Assembly (NCBI RefSeq): GCF_020172685.1
Contig: NZ_CP083986.1
Span: forward strand, 1,019,760-1,083,759
Direction of reading: 5' to 3'
DNA length: 64,000 bases
DNA from: [Mycobacterium] nativiensis
GTDB taxonomy: Bacteria > Actinomycetota > Actinomycetes > Mycobacteriales > Mycobacteriaceae
In this document: positions 42,575 to 52,080 of the stretch, one piece after another
Layout of the letters: each line of letters begins with the position of its first letter
Numbering within the stretch: the first letter of the stretch is position 1
The notes under the pieces: model-generated
Databases searched by the model: none
The model's input: the letters and a program-made list of their open reading frames with translations, nothing else
Told to the model about the DNA's origin: nothing
Made by a program: the position numbers and the translations under genes

Positions 42575-43366
42575 TTACAGGTCGGGGATGGGCAGATCGA
42601 GATTCGGGAACGTGATGCCCCCGTCGACTTCGAGTATCTTGCCGGTGAGGTAGCTGCCGGCGGGTGAGGCCAAATAGACTGCCGCAGCAGCGATGTCGTC
42701 CGGCTCGCCGAGGCGGCGCATCGGGGTCACCTTCTCCATCGGCGCGCGCAGCGCGTCGTTGGACGCCACCACGTCCAACGCGGAGGTTAGGATCGATCCG
42801 GGTGCGATCCCGTTGACGCGGATCCGCGGGCACAGATCCATGGCGGCCAGCCGGGTGTAGTGCGCGAGTGCGGCTTTGGCGGTGCCGTAGGCGGCGAACC
42901 CGCGCCCGGCCAGGCGCCCCATGGTCGAGGTGATGTTGATGACCGACCCGCCGCCGGAGTGCTCCAACATCAATGGCGCCGCGGCGCTGGTCAGCGCGTG
43001 CGCGGTGACGACGTTGAAGGTCAGCGCGTCTTTGAGGTCTTTGGTCGAGGTGGTCAGCAGGGTGTTGGGCATGGTGCCGCCGACGTTGTTGACGACGATG
43101 TCGAGTTTGCCGAAGGCGCCGACGGCCTCAGCGGCCAGCTTTGCGGTCTCCTCGGGATGGGCCAGGTCGGCGGCGACGATGTGGGCGCGACGTCCGGCGC
43201 TTTCGACCTGTTTGGCGACGGTCTCTAGTTGGGATCGGGTACGGGCGGCGATGACGACGTCGGCGCCGGCTTCGGCGAATGCCACCGCGATTGCCGCGCC
43301 CAGGCCACGGCCGGCGCCGGTGACGACGGCGACGGAGTTGTCGAGTCGGAATTTATCGAGGATCAC
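42575..43366 (-). CDS. short-chain dehydrogenase/reductase
   Basis: A 263-residue classical [48 protein letters not shown], the Ser in [16 protein letters not shown] and a final [17 protein letters not shown]. It resembles FabG-type 3-ketoacyl or alcohol dehydrogenases of mycobacteria. ATG 43366 start. First gene of the operon that ends in mntH. Upstream, 123 bp of shared gap with the HNH gene contain the LexA box near the other gene. Confidence 0.88.
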   Translation of the reverse strand: MILDKFRLDNSVAVVTGAGRGLGAAIAVAFAEAGADVVIAARTRSQLETVAKQVESAGRRAHIVAADLAHPEETAKLAAEAVGAFGKLDIVVNNVGGTMPNTLLTTSTKDLKDALTFNVVTAHALTSAAAPLMLEHSGGGSVINITSTMGRLAGRGFAAYGTAKAALAHYTRLAAMDLCPRIRVNGIAPGSILTSALDVVASNDALRAPMEKVTPMRRLGEPDDIAAAAVYLASPAGSYLTGKILEVDGGITFPNLDLPIPDL

Positions 43367-43481
43367 GTAGGCACGCTAACAAGGATCGGCCGCCAGCTGA
43401 AGGCTATTTCTGAAACACGTTCTAATTGGGACAGGGCGCCCGCAAGCGCGCCGCTGCATGAGTCAGTGGATTCGTGTATTA

Positions 43482-43497
43482 TCGAACGTATGTTCGA
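43482..43497 (+). promoter_or_regulatory. LexA (SOS) box, overlapping the HNH start codon
   Basis: TCGAAC-GTAT-GTTCGA matches the mycobacterial SOS box consensus TCGAAC(N4)GTTCGA exactly, and the two flanking bases on each side extend the palindrome to TA...TA (43480-43499). It covers the ATG at 43490, so bound LexA would block both initiation of transcription from any promoter just upstream and the start region. Confidence 0.85.
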
Positions 43498-44947
43498 TAG
43501 TAGTCTTCCGTCGTTGGAGGGCATCCGCGCGCGTGATGACGCGGGTCTGGTCGATGTGATGCAGGGGGCGGCCCGGGTGCAGGCGGCCGCGTTGGCCCGG
43601 GTGTTTGCAGCCGGGGCGGAGCTGTATCACCGCCGGCAGGCTGAGCAGGAGATCGCCGATCGGGAGGTTTGGGCCATCGATGGTTGGGAGGCGGTGGCCG
43701 CGGAGATTGCCGCTGCTCAGGGCATTAGTCGTGGTAGGGCGGCGGGGCAGTTGCGTATCGGTTTGGCTTTGGCTGAGCGGTTGCCCAAGTTGGAGGCGCT
43801 GTTCGCTGCGGGTGTGGTGGATTACCAGGTGGTGGCCGCGGTGGTGCATCGCACCGAGTTGATGCTTGATCCCGAGGCGATCCCGCGGATGGATCGTTGG
43901 TTGGAGCGCAATGCGCCCCGGTGGGGAAAGTGGTCGCGTAACCGCATTGTCGAGGCTGTGGACTACTGGGTGCAGGTTCTGGAGCCGGCTGCGGTGCGTG
44001 AGGCTCACACCGTGGATCAATCCCGTCATATCGGGGTGAGTCCGCAGCATTCGGGTCTGGCGGAGATCTTCGGTGATGTGCGTGCCCCTGATGCGTTGGC
44101 GTTCGATCAGCGGCTCAGTGAGTTGGCTGCCACGGTGTGCCCGGCCGATCCGCGCACCAAGGATGAGCGGCGGGCGGATGCCTTGATTGCGCTGACTGCC
44201 GGTGCGGCGGTGATGGCCTGCGAATGCGGCTGCCCGGATTGCCCCGCTGCCACCGGTGATGCTCCGGTGGGTGCGGTGATGATCCATGTGATGGCCGAGC
44301 AGGTCACCGTTGAGGGGGGTTCGGACAGGCCGGGGTTTGTGCCCGGGTTCGGTGGTCTGTCGGCCGAGGCGGTGCGAAAGATCGCCAGGTCGGCCAAACT
44401 CAAGATGGTCCGTCATCCGTTGGATGGGCCGCCGGAGCCGGGGTACCGTCCCTCGGCGGCGCTGGCGGACTTCATTCGCTGCCGTGATCTGACGTGCCGG
44501 TTTCCCGGTTGCGGGCGGCCGGTCGAGGTCGCCGACATCGACCACACCGTGCCCTGGCCGCTGGGGCCCACGCATCCGTCGAATCTGAAGTTGCTGTGCC
44601 GTCTTCATCACCTCTTGAAGACTTTTTGGGTCGGTCCTAATGGCTGGCGGGATCGTCAATTGCCCGATGGCACGGTGATCTGGACCGCACCGACCGGGCA
44701 CACCTATGTGACCGAACCCGGTGGCGCCCTGTACTTCCCGCAGTTGGCGGTCCCCACCGGGGAGCTGGATCTGCCCCAGTGGTCACCGACCGGCAACCGC
44801 GGCGTGATGATGCCCACCCGCCGACGCACCCGGGATCAGGATCGGGCCTACCGGATCTGGCTGGAACGCAACCACAACCAAGAACGCATCGCCGCCGCCG
44901 AACAAGCCAGACGAATCGCGGCCGCCAACGACCCACCGCCGTTTTAG
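43490..44947 (+). CDS. 13E12-repeat family DUF222/HNH endonuclease
   Basis: A 485-residue protein. ATG 43490 lies inside the LexA box. The first 330 residues are the DUF222 region (helical, with EVWAIDGWEAVAAEIAAAQGISRGRAAGQLRIGLALAERLPKL), and the C-terminal part has the HNH motif: CRFPGCGRPVEVADIDHTVPWPLGPTHPSNLKLLCRLHHLLKTF. Cys-x4-Cys pairs suggest zinc. It is one of the many 13E12 copies of mycobacterial genomes, which are REP-like mobile-related genes. The damage-inducible promoter suggests a role, or simply hitchhiking, in the SOS response. There is no adjacent excision enzyme or repeats. Confidence 0.9.
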   Translation: MFDSSLPSLEGIRARDDAGLVDVMQGAARVQAAALARVFAAGAELYHRRQAEQEIADREVWAIDGWEAVAAEIAAAQGISRGRAAGQLRIGLALAERLPKLEALFAAGVVDYQVVAAVVHRTELMLDPEAIPRMDRWLERNAPRWGKWSRNRIVEAVDYWVQVLEPAAVREAHTVDQSRHIGVSPQHSGLAEIFGDVRAPDALAFDQRLSELAATVCPADPRTKDERRADALIALTAGAAVMACECGCPDCPAATGDAPVGAVMIHVMAEQVTVEGGSDRPGFVPGFGGLSAEAVRKIARSAKLKMVRHPLDGPPEPGYRPSAALADFIRCRDLTCRFPGCGRPVEVADIDHTVPWPLGPTHPSNLKLLCRLHHLLKTFWVGPNGWRDRQLPDGTVIWTAPTGHTYVTEPGGALYFPQLAVPTGELDLPQWSPTGNRGVMMPTRRRTRDQDRAYRIWLERNHNQERIAAAEQARRIAAANDPPPF

Positions 44948-44990
44948 GAAGGATCGAGCGTCAGCCCGCGGGTGTTGCCGGCGGCATTCT

Positions 44991-45596
44991 ATGGTGGATG
45001 CCGTGAGTCAGAACCTCGACGTAGCCGGCGCCTCAACCTGGTCGCCGCGTGAGATCGAGCTGCTGGAAGTCACGCTGCAACTGTTGCAGGAGAACGGCTA
45101 CGACCGGTTGACGGTCGATGCCGTCGCGGCCACCGCGCGAGCGAGTAAGGCCACCGTGTACCGGCGTTGGCCGTCGAAGGCCGAGTTGGTGTTGGCTGCG
45201 TTCACCGAGGGCATCCGCCAGGTCGCGGTCCCGCCCGAGACCGGCACGCTGCGCGGCGACCTGTTGCGACTAGGCGAGCTGGTCTGCCAGCAGACCGCGC
45301 AGCACGCCGGCACCCTACGCGCGGTGTTGGTGGAGGTGTCGCGCAATCCCGCGCTCAACGAGGTGATGCAGCACCAGTTCGTCGATCAGCGCAAGGCCCT
45401 GATGCACCACATCCTGGGCCAGGCCGTCGATCGCGGCGAGATCGAGGCCGCCGCCATCGACGACGACCTCTGGGACGTGCTGCCCGGGTATCTCATCTTC
45501 CGGTCCCTGGTCTCGGGCCGCGCGCCCACAGAGCGCACCGTGGCGAACCTCGTCGACAAGGTGATCCTGCCGGGTCTCACTCGCGACGCCCGCTGA
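44991..45596 (+). CDS. TetR-family regulator of the adjacent MmpS/MmpL exporter
   Basis: A 201-residue TetR protein (ELLEVTLQLLQENGYDRLTVDAVAATARASKATVYRRWPSKAELVLAAF is the HTH) with a C-terminal TetR_C-type domain. ATG 44991 or GTG 45003 could be the start. It lies 106 bp upstream of mmpS, and the gap holds a 14-bp perfect palindrome and repeated CCGTAC units. In mycobacteria TetR or MarR genes beside mmpS/mmpL normally control the exporter, so local repression is the best reading. Confidence 0.88.
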   Translation: MVDAVSQNLDVAGASTWSPREIELLEVTLQLLQENGYDRLTVDAVAATARASKATVYRRWPSKAELVLAAFTEGIRQVAVPPETGTLRGDLLRLGELVCQQTAQHAGTLRAVLVEVSRNPALNEVMQHQFVDQRKALMHHILGQAVDRGEIEAAAIDDDLWDVLPGYLIFRSLVSGRAPTERTVANLVDKVILPGLTRDAR

Positions 45597-45633
45597 CTCC
45601 CGCCGCCACGAAATCGGGGTGCCGCAGACTATT

Positions 45634-45658
45634 GAACCGTACGGTTCCGTACCGTACG
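45634..45658. promoter_or_regulatory. putative TetR operator region upstream of mmpS
   Basis: GAACCGT/ACGGTTC at 45634-45647 is a perfect 14-bp palindrome. The segment also carries three copies of CCGTAC, at 45637, 45647 and 45652, so two dimers could bind side by side. It sits between the TetR gene and mmpS, about 45 bp upstream of the mmpS start. Confidence 0.6.
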
Positions 45659-45702
45659 CTTAGCTTTCGTTCGACCTGCCCACGGATACCGAGAGGCTTC
45701 CG

Positions 45703-46149
45703 GTGAAGAGACCGTCGTTTTTTCCCCTGGTCCGGCGTGGGTGGATGGTCTTGGTGGCGGTCGTGGTAGTCGGCGCCGCGGCGTTCTGCGTGTATCGGCT
45801 GCACGGCATCTTCGGCTCGAGTGACACCACATCGACCAGCAGCGACGCCGCCGAGGACATCGTCCCGTTCAACCCCAAGGACGTCGTCTACGAGGTCTTC
45901 GGCGCCCCGGGGGCCGTGGCCACCATCAACTATCTCGATGTCAACGCCGTTCCTGTGCAGGTCATCGATGCCCCGCTGCCGTGGAGATATCAGGCGACGA
46001 CGACCGAACCGGCCGTCATCGCCGATCTGCGGGCGCAGGGCAACGGCGACACGCTGGGCTGCCGCATCCTGATCGATGGCGAGCTCAAGGACGAAAGGAT
46101 CGCCAACGCCGTGAGCGCTTACATCTTCTGCTTGGACAAGTCCGGATGA
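45703..46149 (+). CDS. MmpS-family accessory protein
   Basis: A 148-residue protein: basic N-terminus, one membrane helix ([21 protein letters not shown]) and a periplasmic part with the MmpS pattern ([84 protein letters not shown]). It would work with the MmpL beside it to move a lipid or siderophore through the periplasm. Start GTG 45703. The stop overlaps the mmpL start (ATGA), so the two are translated together. Confidence 0.9.
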   Translation: MKRPSFFPLVRRGWMVLVAVVVVGAAAFCVYRLHGIFGSSDTTSTSSDAAEDIVPFNPKDVVYEVFGAPGAVATINYLDVNAVPVQVIDAPLPWRYQATTTEPAVIADLRAQGNGDTLGCRILIDGELKDERIANAVSAYIFCLDKSG

Positions 46150-48962
46150 GCGAGCACGGCCCGCGGCCCTTCTGGCCGCACACCATCCGCCGCCTCGCGC
46201 TGCCGATCGTGCTGTTCTGGGTGGCGCTGGCCGCCGTGACGAACAGTCTCGTGCCACAACTGGAGGTGGTGGCCGAAGCCCACAACGTGGGGATGAGCTC
46301 GCACGACGCGCCGTCGTACAAGGCGGCGAAGCGCATCGGAAAAGTGTTCGAGCAGTACGACACCGACAGTGCGGCGATGATCGTCATCGAAGGCGACCAG
46401 CCGCTCGGCGCCGACGCGCACCGCTTCTACGACACCCTGGTCGCCAAGCTTGCGGACGACACCCGACACGTCCAGCACATCCAGAACTTCTGGGGCGATC
46501 CGCTGACCGCCGCCGGTTCGCAGAGCAACGACGGCAAAGCGGCACTGGCGCAGGTGTTTCTGGCCGGAAGCCAGGGCGAGACGTTGGCCAACGAGTCGGT
46601 GGCCGCCGTGCGCGCCATCGTCGACGGCACCCCGGCGCCGCCCGGTGTCCACGCCTATGTGACGGGAGCGGCGCCGCTGGTCGCCGACCAGTTCTCGGTC
46701 GGCAGCGAGGGCACCAACAAGGTCACCGCGATCACCTTCCTGGTGATCGCGCTCATGCTGTTCGCGGTCTACCGCTCGATCGGCACCACTGTGCTCGCGC
46801 TGCTCACCGTGGCGATCGAGATGGCCGCAGCGCGTGGATTCGTCGCGTTCCTCGGCTACCGCGAGATCATCGGATTATCCACGTACTCAACGAATCTGCT
46901 GACCCTGCTGGCGATCGCCGCGGGAACCGACTACGCGATCTTCATCATCAGCCGCTACCAGGAGGCACGCGCGGCCGGTGAAGATCCGGAGACAGCTTTC
47001 TACACCATGTACCGCGGCACGGCTCACGTCGTGATCGGTTCGGGCCTGACCATTTCCGGCGCCGTGTACTGCCTGACGTTCACCCGGCTGCCCTACTTCC
47101 ACACTCTGGGGCTGCCTGCCGCCATCGGCATTTTCGTGGCGCTCATCGCGGCGCTGACCCTGACATCGGCCGTGTTGACCCTGGGCAGCCGATTCGGTCT
47201 TTTCGAGCCCACCCGGGCGATGCGGACCCGCGGCTGGCGCAGGATCGGTGCCGCCATCGTCCGGTGGCCCGGGCCCATTCTGGTGGTGGCGTGCGCGATC
47301 GCCCTGATCGGCCTGCTCGCGCTGCCCGGCTACAAGACCAGCTACGACGCCCGTATCTATATGCCGGACCGGGCCCCGGCCAACATCGGTTATGCGGCTG
47401 CGGAACGCCATTTCTCGCAAGCTCGGCTGAACCCCGAGCTGCTGATGATCGAAGCCGACCACGACCTGCGTAACCCGGCGTCCTTCCTGGTCTTGGAACG
47501 CGTCGCCAAGGCCGTGTTCCACACACCGGGCATCGCCAAGGTGCAGTCGATGACGCGCCCGTTGGGCACACCGCTGAAGCACACGTCGATACCGTTCTCG
47601 GTCGGCCAGGCAAGCGTCGCCCAGACCCAGAACCTGAAATACCAGATGGACCGGGCGGCCGATCTGCTCAAGCAGGCGGCCGAAGCCGAGAAGTCGATCC
47701 ACACACTGGAACAGCAATATGCGCTGCAGCAGCAGCTGGCTGACGCTACCCACGCCCAAACCCAGAGCTTTCACGACACCGTCGACCTCACCAACGATCT
47801 GCGTGACCAGATCGCGAACTTCGACGACTTCTTCCGGCCGATCCGCAGCTACTTCTACTGGGAACCGCACTGCTTCGACATCCCGGTGTGCGCGGCGCTG
47901 CGCAACGTGTTCGACCTGCAGGACGGCATCGACAAGCTTGCCGAGAAGCTCCAACAGCTCACCACGAGCTTCGATCAGTTGGACGCCCTGCAACCGCAGT
48001 TGGTGGAACTGATCCCGTCCCAGATCGAAAGCCAGCGGGTCAACCGCGACCTGGCCTTGAACAACTACGCCACGAACTCCGGGATCAGCGACCAGTCGGC
48101 CGCCGCCAACGACAACCCGGCCGCCATGGGCCAGGCCTTCGACGAAGCCAAGAACGACGACTCCTTCTACCTACCGCCCGAGGCGTTCGACAACGCCGAG
48201 TTCAAACGCGGAATGAAACTGTTCATGTCGCCGGACGGTAAGGCTGCGCAGATGATCATCACCCATGAGGGCGATCCTGCGACGCCCGAAGGCATCTCGC
48301 ACATCGACTTGATCCGCGACGCCGCGAAAGAAGCCATCAAAGGGACTCCGCTGCAGGGTTCGCACATCTACCTCGCCGGCACCGCTTCGACCTACAAGGA
48401 CATCGCCGACGCTGCCAAGTACGACCTGCTGATCGCCGGGATCGCCGCGCTGAGCCTGATTCTGTTGATCATGATGATCATCACCCGCAGCCTGGTCGCC
48501 GCGATCGTCATCGTCGGCACCGTCGCGCTTTCGCTGGGCGCCTCATTCGGGCTCTCGGTGTTGGTGTGGCAGTACCTGTTCGGTATTCATCTGTACTGGA
48601 TCGTGTTGGCTCTGGCCGTCATTCTGTTGCTGGCGGTGGGGTCGGACTACAACCTGCTGTTGATCTCGCGGTTCAAGGAGGAGATCGGCGCCGGCATAAA
48701 CACCGGCATCATCCGGGCGATGGGCGGGACCGGATCGGTGGTGACCGCCGCCGGGCTGGTGTTTTCCGCGACCATGGCCTCGTTCATCTTCAGTGACCTG
48801 CGGATCCTCGGCCAGATAGGTACCACGATCGCACTCGGCCTGCTGTTCGACACGTTGATCGTGCGGTCGTTCATGACGCCGTCCATCGCCGCGCTGCTCG
48901 GGCGCTGGTTCTGGTGGCCGCAACGGGTGCGTCAGCGGCCCGCGGTGACCGCGAGCACTTAA
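46146..48962 (+). CDS. MmpL-family RND transporter
   Basis: A 938-residue RND transporter close in length to MmpL4/MmpL5 (about 965). It has two blocks of membrane helices ([72 protein letters not shown] with the proton-relay Asp-Tyr pair; second block [26 protein letters not shown] with its Asp-Tyr pair) and two large periplasmic loops; the second loop has a long coiled coil (residues about 490-580). The cluster with MmpS and lack of the MmpL3-like C-terminal tail suggest the siderophore/lipid exporter group MmpS4/5-MmpL4/5. Cargo not known. Confidence 0.93.
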   Translation: MSEHGPRPFWPHTIRRLALPIVLFWVALAAVTNSLVPQLEVVAEAHNVGMSSHDAPSYKAAKRIGKVFEQYDTDSAAMIVIEGDQPLGADAHRFYDTLVAKLADDTRHVQHIQNFWGDPLTAAGSQSNDGKAALAQVFLAGSQGETLANESVAAVRAIVDGTPAPPGVHAYVTGAAPLVADQFSVGSEGTNKVTAITFLVIALMLFAVYRSIGTTVLALLTVAIEMAAARGFVAFLGYREIIGLSTYSTNLLTLLAIAAGTDYAIFIISRYQEARAAGEDPETAFYTMYRGTAHVVIGSGLTISGAVYCLTFTRLPYFHTLGLPAAIGIFVALIAALTLTSAVLTLGSRFGLFEPTRAMRTRGWRRIGAAIVRWPGPILVVACAIALIGLLALPGYKTSYDARIYMPDRAPANIGYAAAERHFSQARLNPELLMIEADHDLRNPASFLVLERVAKAVFHTPGIAKVQSMTRPLGTPLKHTSIPFSVGQASVAQTQNLKYQMDRAADLLKQAAEAEKSIHTLEQQYALQQQLADATHAQTQSFHDTVDLTNDLRDQIANFDDFFRPIRSYFYWEPHCFDIPVCAALRNVFDLQDGIDKLAEKLQQLTTSFDQLDALQPQLVELIPSQIESQRVNRDLALNNYATNSGISDQSAAANDNPAAMGQAFDEAKNDDSFYLPPEAFDNAEFKRGMKLFMSPDGKAAQMIITHEGDPATPEGISHIDLIRDAAKEAIKGTPLQGSHIYLAGTASTYKDIADAAKYDLLIAGIAALSLILLIMMIITRSLVAAIVIVGTVALSLGASFGLSVLVWQYLFGIHLYWIVLALAVILLLAVGSDYNLLLISRFKEEIGAGINTGIIRAMGGTGSVVTAAGLVFSATMASFIFSDLRILGQIGTTIALGLLFDTLIVRSFMTPSIAALLGRWFWWPQRVRQRPAVTAST

Positions 48963-48967
48963 GCCCA

Positions 48968-49831
48968 CTACTTCTTGGCCGGAGCTTTCTTGGCCGGCGA
49001 CTTTTTGGCCGGTTCCTTCTTGGCCGGTTCCTTCTTGGCGGCCGACCGCTTCTGCACACTGGCCTCCAGCTTGGCCAGCAGGTCGGAGACATCCTCGGTC
49101 GCGTCCAATTCTGCGGGACGCTCCTCGGGAGTGAACGCCTCATCGCCTTCCAGCTTGGCCTCGATCAGCTCGTGCAACTGTTCCTGATAGGTGTCGCGGT
49201 AGCGGTCGGGGTCGAAATCGTCGGCCATCGACTCGACCACCTGCCCGGCCATCTTCAGCTCGGCAGGCTTGATCTCCACCTTGGTGTCCAACGCGGGGAA
49301 GTCGGGGTCGCGGATCTCGTCGGGCCACAGCAGGGTGTGCACCACCATCACCTCGCGCTTGGAGAAGTCTTTGACCCGCAACGCCGCCAGCCGGGTCTTG
49401 TTGCGCAGGGTGAAGTGCACGATCGCCACCCGGTCGGTCTCGGCGAGCGTCTTGGCCAGCAGCACATAGGATTTGATCGATTTCGAGGCCGGCTCCAGAA
49501 AGTAGGAGCGGTCATAGAGCATCGGGTCCAAATCGCCGGCCGGGACGAACTCGAGCACCGCGATCTCATGATCGCGCTCCTCGGGAAGGTTCGCGATGTC
49601 GTCGTCGGTGATCACCACCATCCGGCCGTCGTCGGACTCATAGGCCCGCGCGATGTCGCCGTAGTCGACGACTTCGCCGCACTCCTCGCACACCCGCCGG
49701 TAACGGATCCGGCCGTGGTCCTTGGCGTGCACCTGACGGAACTTGATGTCGTGGTCCTCGGTGGCGCTGTAGACCTTCACCGGCACGTTGACCAGACCGA
49801 ATGCGATCGAACCCTTCCAGATGGAACGCAT
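48968..49831 (-). CDS. ku: Ku, NHEJ DNA-end-binding protein
   Basis: A 287-residue protein from ATG 49831 ([55 protein letters not shown]). The Ku core with CxxC-like CEECG and the later [24 protein letters not shown] are typical of bacterial Ku. The C-terminus is a lysine-, alanine- and proline-rich tail with five KKxPA units, the known DNA-binding extension. Ku forms a ring homodimer on double-strand ends and recruits LigD. It is 5 bp from mmpL tail-to-tail and upstream of it lies the inserted oxidoreductase/HxlR pair instead of ligD. Confidence 0.96.
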   Translation of the reverse strand: MRSIWKGSIAFGLVNVPVKVYSATEDHDIKFRQVHAKDHGRIRYRRVCEECGEVVDYGDIARAYESDDGRMVVITDDDIANLPEERDHEIAVLEFVPAGDLDPMLYDRSYFLEPASKSIKSYVLLAKTLAETDRVAIVHFTLRNKTRLAALRVKDFSKREVMVVHTLLWPDEIRDPDFPALDTKVEIKPAELKMAGQVVESMADDFDPDRYRDTYQEQLHELIEAKLEGDEAFTPEERPAELDATEDVSDLLAKLEASVQKRSAAKKEPAKKEPAKKSPAKKAPAKK

Positions 49832-50007
49832 GAGGCCAGTATGCCCACGCGGGCGTGCCCATGACCTGCATTGGCGCGACGTAGGTTGGCGGCTGCACCA
49901 TCGGTTCGATCCGTGGAGTCTCCTGAACAGGCACAGCACCCAGAACTGCCACTGCAGCCGGTGCAGTCACAACATGTCGGAGGCAGATACCGATGTTCTC
50001 ATGCACT

Positions 50008-51177
50008 TCAATGAGATGAGGTACGTGTTCGGTCGAGTGCTGATTTGCTTGCCCTCAGGGCACTGTTGATGGAGACCTCGGCAAGAAGACCGGGAGCGGC
50101 AACGGAGTCTCCGATCAGATAGCGTTCGTCACCTCGATCGATAGCGGGTCTGTCGCGCCAGGTTTGGCCAGGCAGGTCTAGGGCGCCGGTACGGTTAGTT
50201 GCAGTTTGTTCCCGGCGCCAGGTGAGGCGCTGTCGCCAGGTGGGGAAGGCTGTGTCCAGCAGTGCTTCCATCCGGGTCAAACCGGAAGCTTTCGATTCTC
50301 CTGCACGCAGCGGGATTTCACCTTGAAGAAGATCGTGTCTAGCGGGGGCAAGGCTAGGGTCCTGGCTGGTGAAGCACTCGACCATGGCTCCTTCGTCGAA
50401 GTCGAAGACCGCGAAAGGGTCGCGGCGGTGGTGTTGGAGACCAAGGTCGAGCAATGCCGCCCGTCCACTTTCCCAGGTCAGGGAGTCATCATTGAGCAGG
50501 GTCCTGGCTGCCTCCAGAGTGGTCGCAATGATCACCGGACCCGATTCGGGCAGTGCGGTGATTCGAGAGTTGGTTTCAATCCGGACGCCCCTGTCGCGAG
50601 CAGCACTTTCCATGCGGTCGACGACCGCGCCCCAGCCGCCGCGCGGATACCGCGTAACCGGAGGGAACTTGGGCGTCGTCACCCGCAACAAGCGCTCGAA
50701 GACGAAAGCCGCCGACAGCCGACCTGGATCGGCGTCATAGATGGCCGGCCCGACCATCCCTTCGGCCGCACGACAGGCGGTTTCCCCGAATCGTTGACTG
50801 GCCCACTCGCGAAAACTGATATCGACCGGTGCTTCGTGTCGGCGGCCCACGGTGACCATCGCAAGAAACCCCGCTGGAGGGGTTCTGCGGAGCCTGCCCT
50901 CGTGGCGGATTCGAGACCGTGTCAGTTGGCGGACACCGAGCCGCTCAAAAGGCTGCGCCAGTTTCCTCGTGGTCAGCCAACGCCACGGTGCTCCGTCATA
51001 GAAGGCATGGGTGCCATCGTTGGCGATGTAGGGACTCGGCGTGGAGCGCGCTCGCCCGCCGAGGCTCGCATGCGCCTCGTGCAGGGTCACAGCGCCACCT
51101 TGTTCTGCACACGCGATTGCAGCGGTCAAACCGGCGAGGCCTCCGCCGACCACCGTTACAGGAGTCTTGCCCTTCAC
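50008..51177 (-). CDS. FAD-dependent amine-oxidase/phytoene-desaturase-like oxidoreductase
   Basis: A 389-residue flavoprotein starting at GTG 51177. It begins with TPVTVVGGGLAGLTAAIACAEQGGAVTLHEAHASLGGRARS, the FAD/NAD(P)-binding pattern of amine oxidases and carotenoid desaturases, has SFREWASQRFGETACRAAEGMVGPAIYDADPGRLSA in the middle, and RYLIGDSVAAPGLLAEVSINSALRAS at the end. No carotenoid neighbours are seen. It is divergent from the HxlR regulator at 51436, a common pairing for redox genes. Base composition is a little more AT-rich than in neighbouring genes, suggesting possible acquisition. Substrate unknown. Confidence 0.82.
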   Translation of the reverse strand: MKGKTPVTVVGGGLAGLTAAIACAEQGGAVTLHEAHASLGGRARSTPSPYIANDGTHAFYDGAPWRWLTTRKLAQPFERLGVRQLTRSRIRHEGRLRRTPPAGFLAMVTVGRRHEAPVDISFREWASQRFGETACRAAEGMVGPAIYDADPGRLSAAFVFERLLRVTTPKFPPVTRYPRGGWGAVVDRMESAARDRGVRIETNSRITALPESGPVIIATTLEAARTLLNDDSLTWESGRAALLDLGLQHHRRDPFAVFDFDEGAMVECFTSQDPSLAPARHDLLQGEIPLRAGESKASGLTRMEALLDTAFPTWRQRLTWRREQTATNRTGALDLPGQTWRDRPAIDRGDERYLIGDSVAAPGLLAEVSINSALRASKSALDRTRTSSH

Positions 51178-51262
51178 TGTTTAGCCCCTTCGCGATTTGG
51201 CCGACGGTGGGCACCGATTGAGAAAGTAGGTCCCGTATTGAGACCTAGCATGCACCGTTGAT

Positions 51263-51279
51263 GGTCTTATTTCAAGACC
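51263..51279. promoter_or_regulatory. putative HxlR-type operator 1
   Basis: GGTCTT and AAGACC are 6-bp inverted arms around ATTTC, in the gap between the divergent flavoprotein and HxlR genes. The element AAGACCA recurs at 51430 at the end of operator 2, and GAGACCTAG at 51238 is a further relative. Confidence 0.5.
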
Positions 51280-51411
51280 ACTGGTTTTCTGGTTCGCACG
51301 TCGGTTGCGGTCCTGGCCAGTGGCGACTTTATTGCCACTTTTGGCGCCTTCCCAGGTTGATCGCGCCAACGAGGCTGCGCCACGTTGCGTGGGGTCACGC
51401 GCCCCGATAGC

Positions 51412-51432
51412 CTTAGAAAGTCTGTTTCTAAG
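51412..51432. promoter_or_regulatory. putative HxlR-type operator 2
   Basis: CTTAGAAA and TTTCTAAG are perfect 8-bp inverted arms around GTCTG, ending three bases before the HxlR ATG at 51436. It is the best autoregulatory site in the gap and is followed by GACCATG. Confidence 0.6.
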
Positions 51433-51435
51433 ACC

Positions 51436-51888
51436 ATGATGGTTGGACTCCCAATGCCCACGAACACACAGCCGGAGATATCAGGCGACCCCGTATTTGC
51501 GACGCTGGCGGCGACCGGGGACCGTTGGACCTTGCTGATCCTGCGCGAGGTGTATTGGGGTGCGCACCGCTTCAGCCAGATCAGACGCAATCTCGGTATC
51601 GCGCGCACGCCGCTCAGTGAGCGTCTCTCGCGCCTAGTCGATGCTGGGTTGCTCGAGCGCGTGCAATACCGCCGCAACCCCGTCCGGCTCGAATACCGCC
51701 TCGCCGAGCGTGGCCTCGAGCTTTTTCCGGTGATTGTCGCGTTGTTTCGCTTCGGCGAACGATGGACACCCGACAGATCCCCGATGGAGATGCGCCACCG
51801 AGACTGCGGCGGCGCCGTTGTGATCGACGTCCGCTGCGCCGATTGCGGAGCAACTGTCGACGCCAAGACCACCGACTACCTGCATTGA
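51436..51888 (+). CDS. HxlR-family redox regulator
   Basis: A 150-residue winged-helix protein starting at ATG 51436 (51439 and 51454 are further in-frame ATGs). Core: FATLAATGDRWTLLILREVYWGAHRFSQIRRNLGIARTPLSERLSRLVDAGLLERVQYRRNPVRLEYRLAERGLELFPVIVALFRFGERW, the HxlR pattern. The C-terminal 30 residues have HRDCGGAVVIDVRCADCGATVD, a small CxxC-type zinc-ribbon seen in part of the family. HxlR proteins commonly sense electrophiles or formaldehyde and control an adjacent enzyme gene, here the divergent flavoprotein. Confidence 0.88.
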   Translation: MMVGLPMPTNTQPEISGDPVFATLAATGDRWTLLILREVYWGAHRFSQIRRNLGIARTPLSERLSRLVDAGLLERVQYRRNPVRLEYRLAERGLELFPVIVALFRFGERWTPDRSPMEMRHRDCGGAVVIDVRCADCGATVDAKTTDYLH

Positions 51889-52080
51889 GTCGCCCCAGCG
51901 AGAGGACAGCCAACCGCCAAAGAGGCCGCGGATGCCGTCATGCCCGGAAGATCCGGCGACGCCGCCGCGTAGACGAAGGAAGCGAAAACAGGACCACAAA
52001 CCCGCCAAACACAAAGGACACGCCTTCAGAATGAGTTCGTGACTTCGATGCCGGCAGTTCGTGGAACATAGGTTGTCAGC

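Noticed and set aside
49832..50007. Gap between ku and the FAD protein as a possible small gene
   Set aside because: Frames here are antisense or upstream continuations of ku; no ribosome binding site or plausible start.
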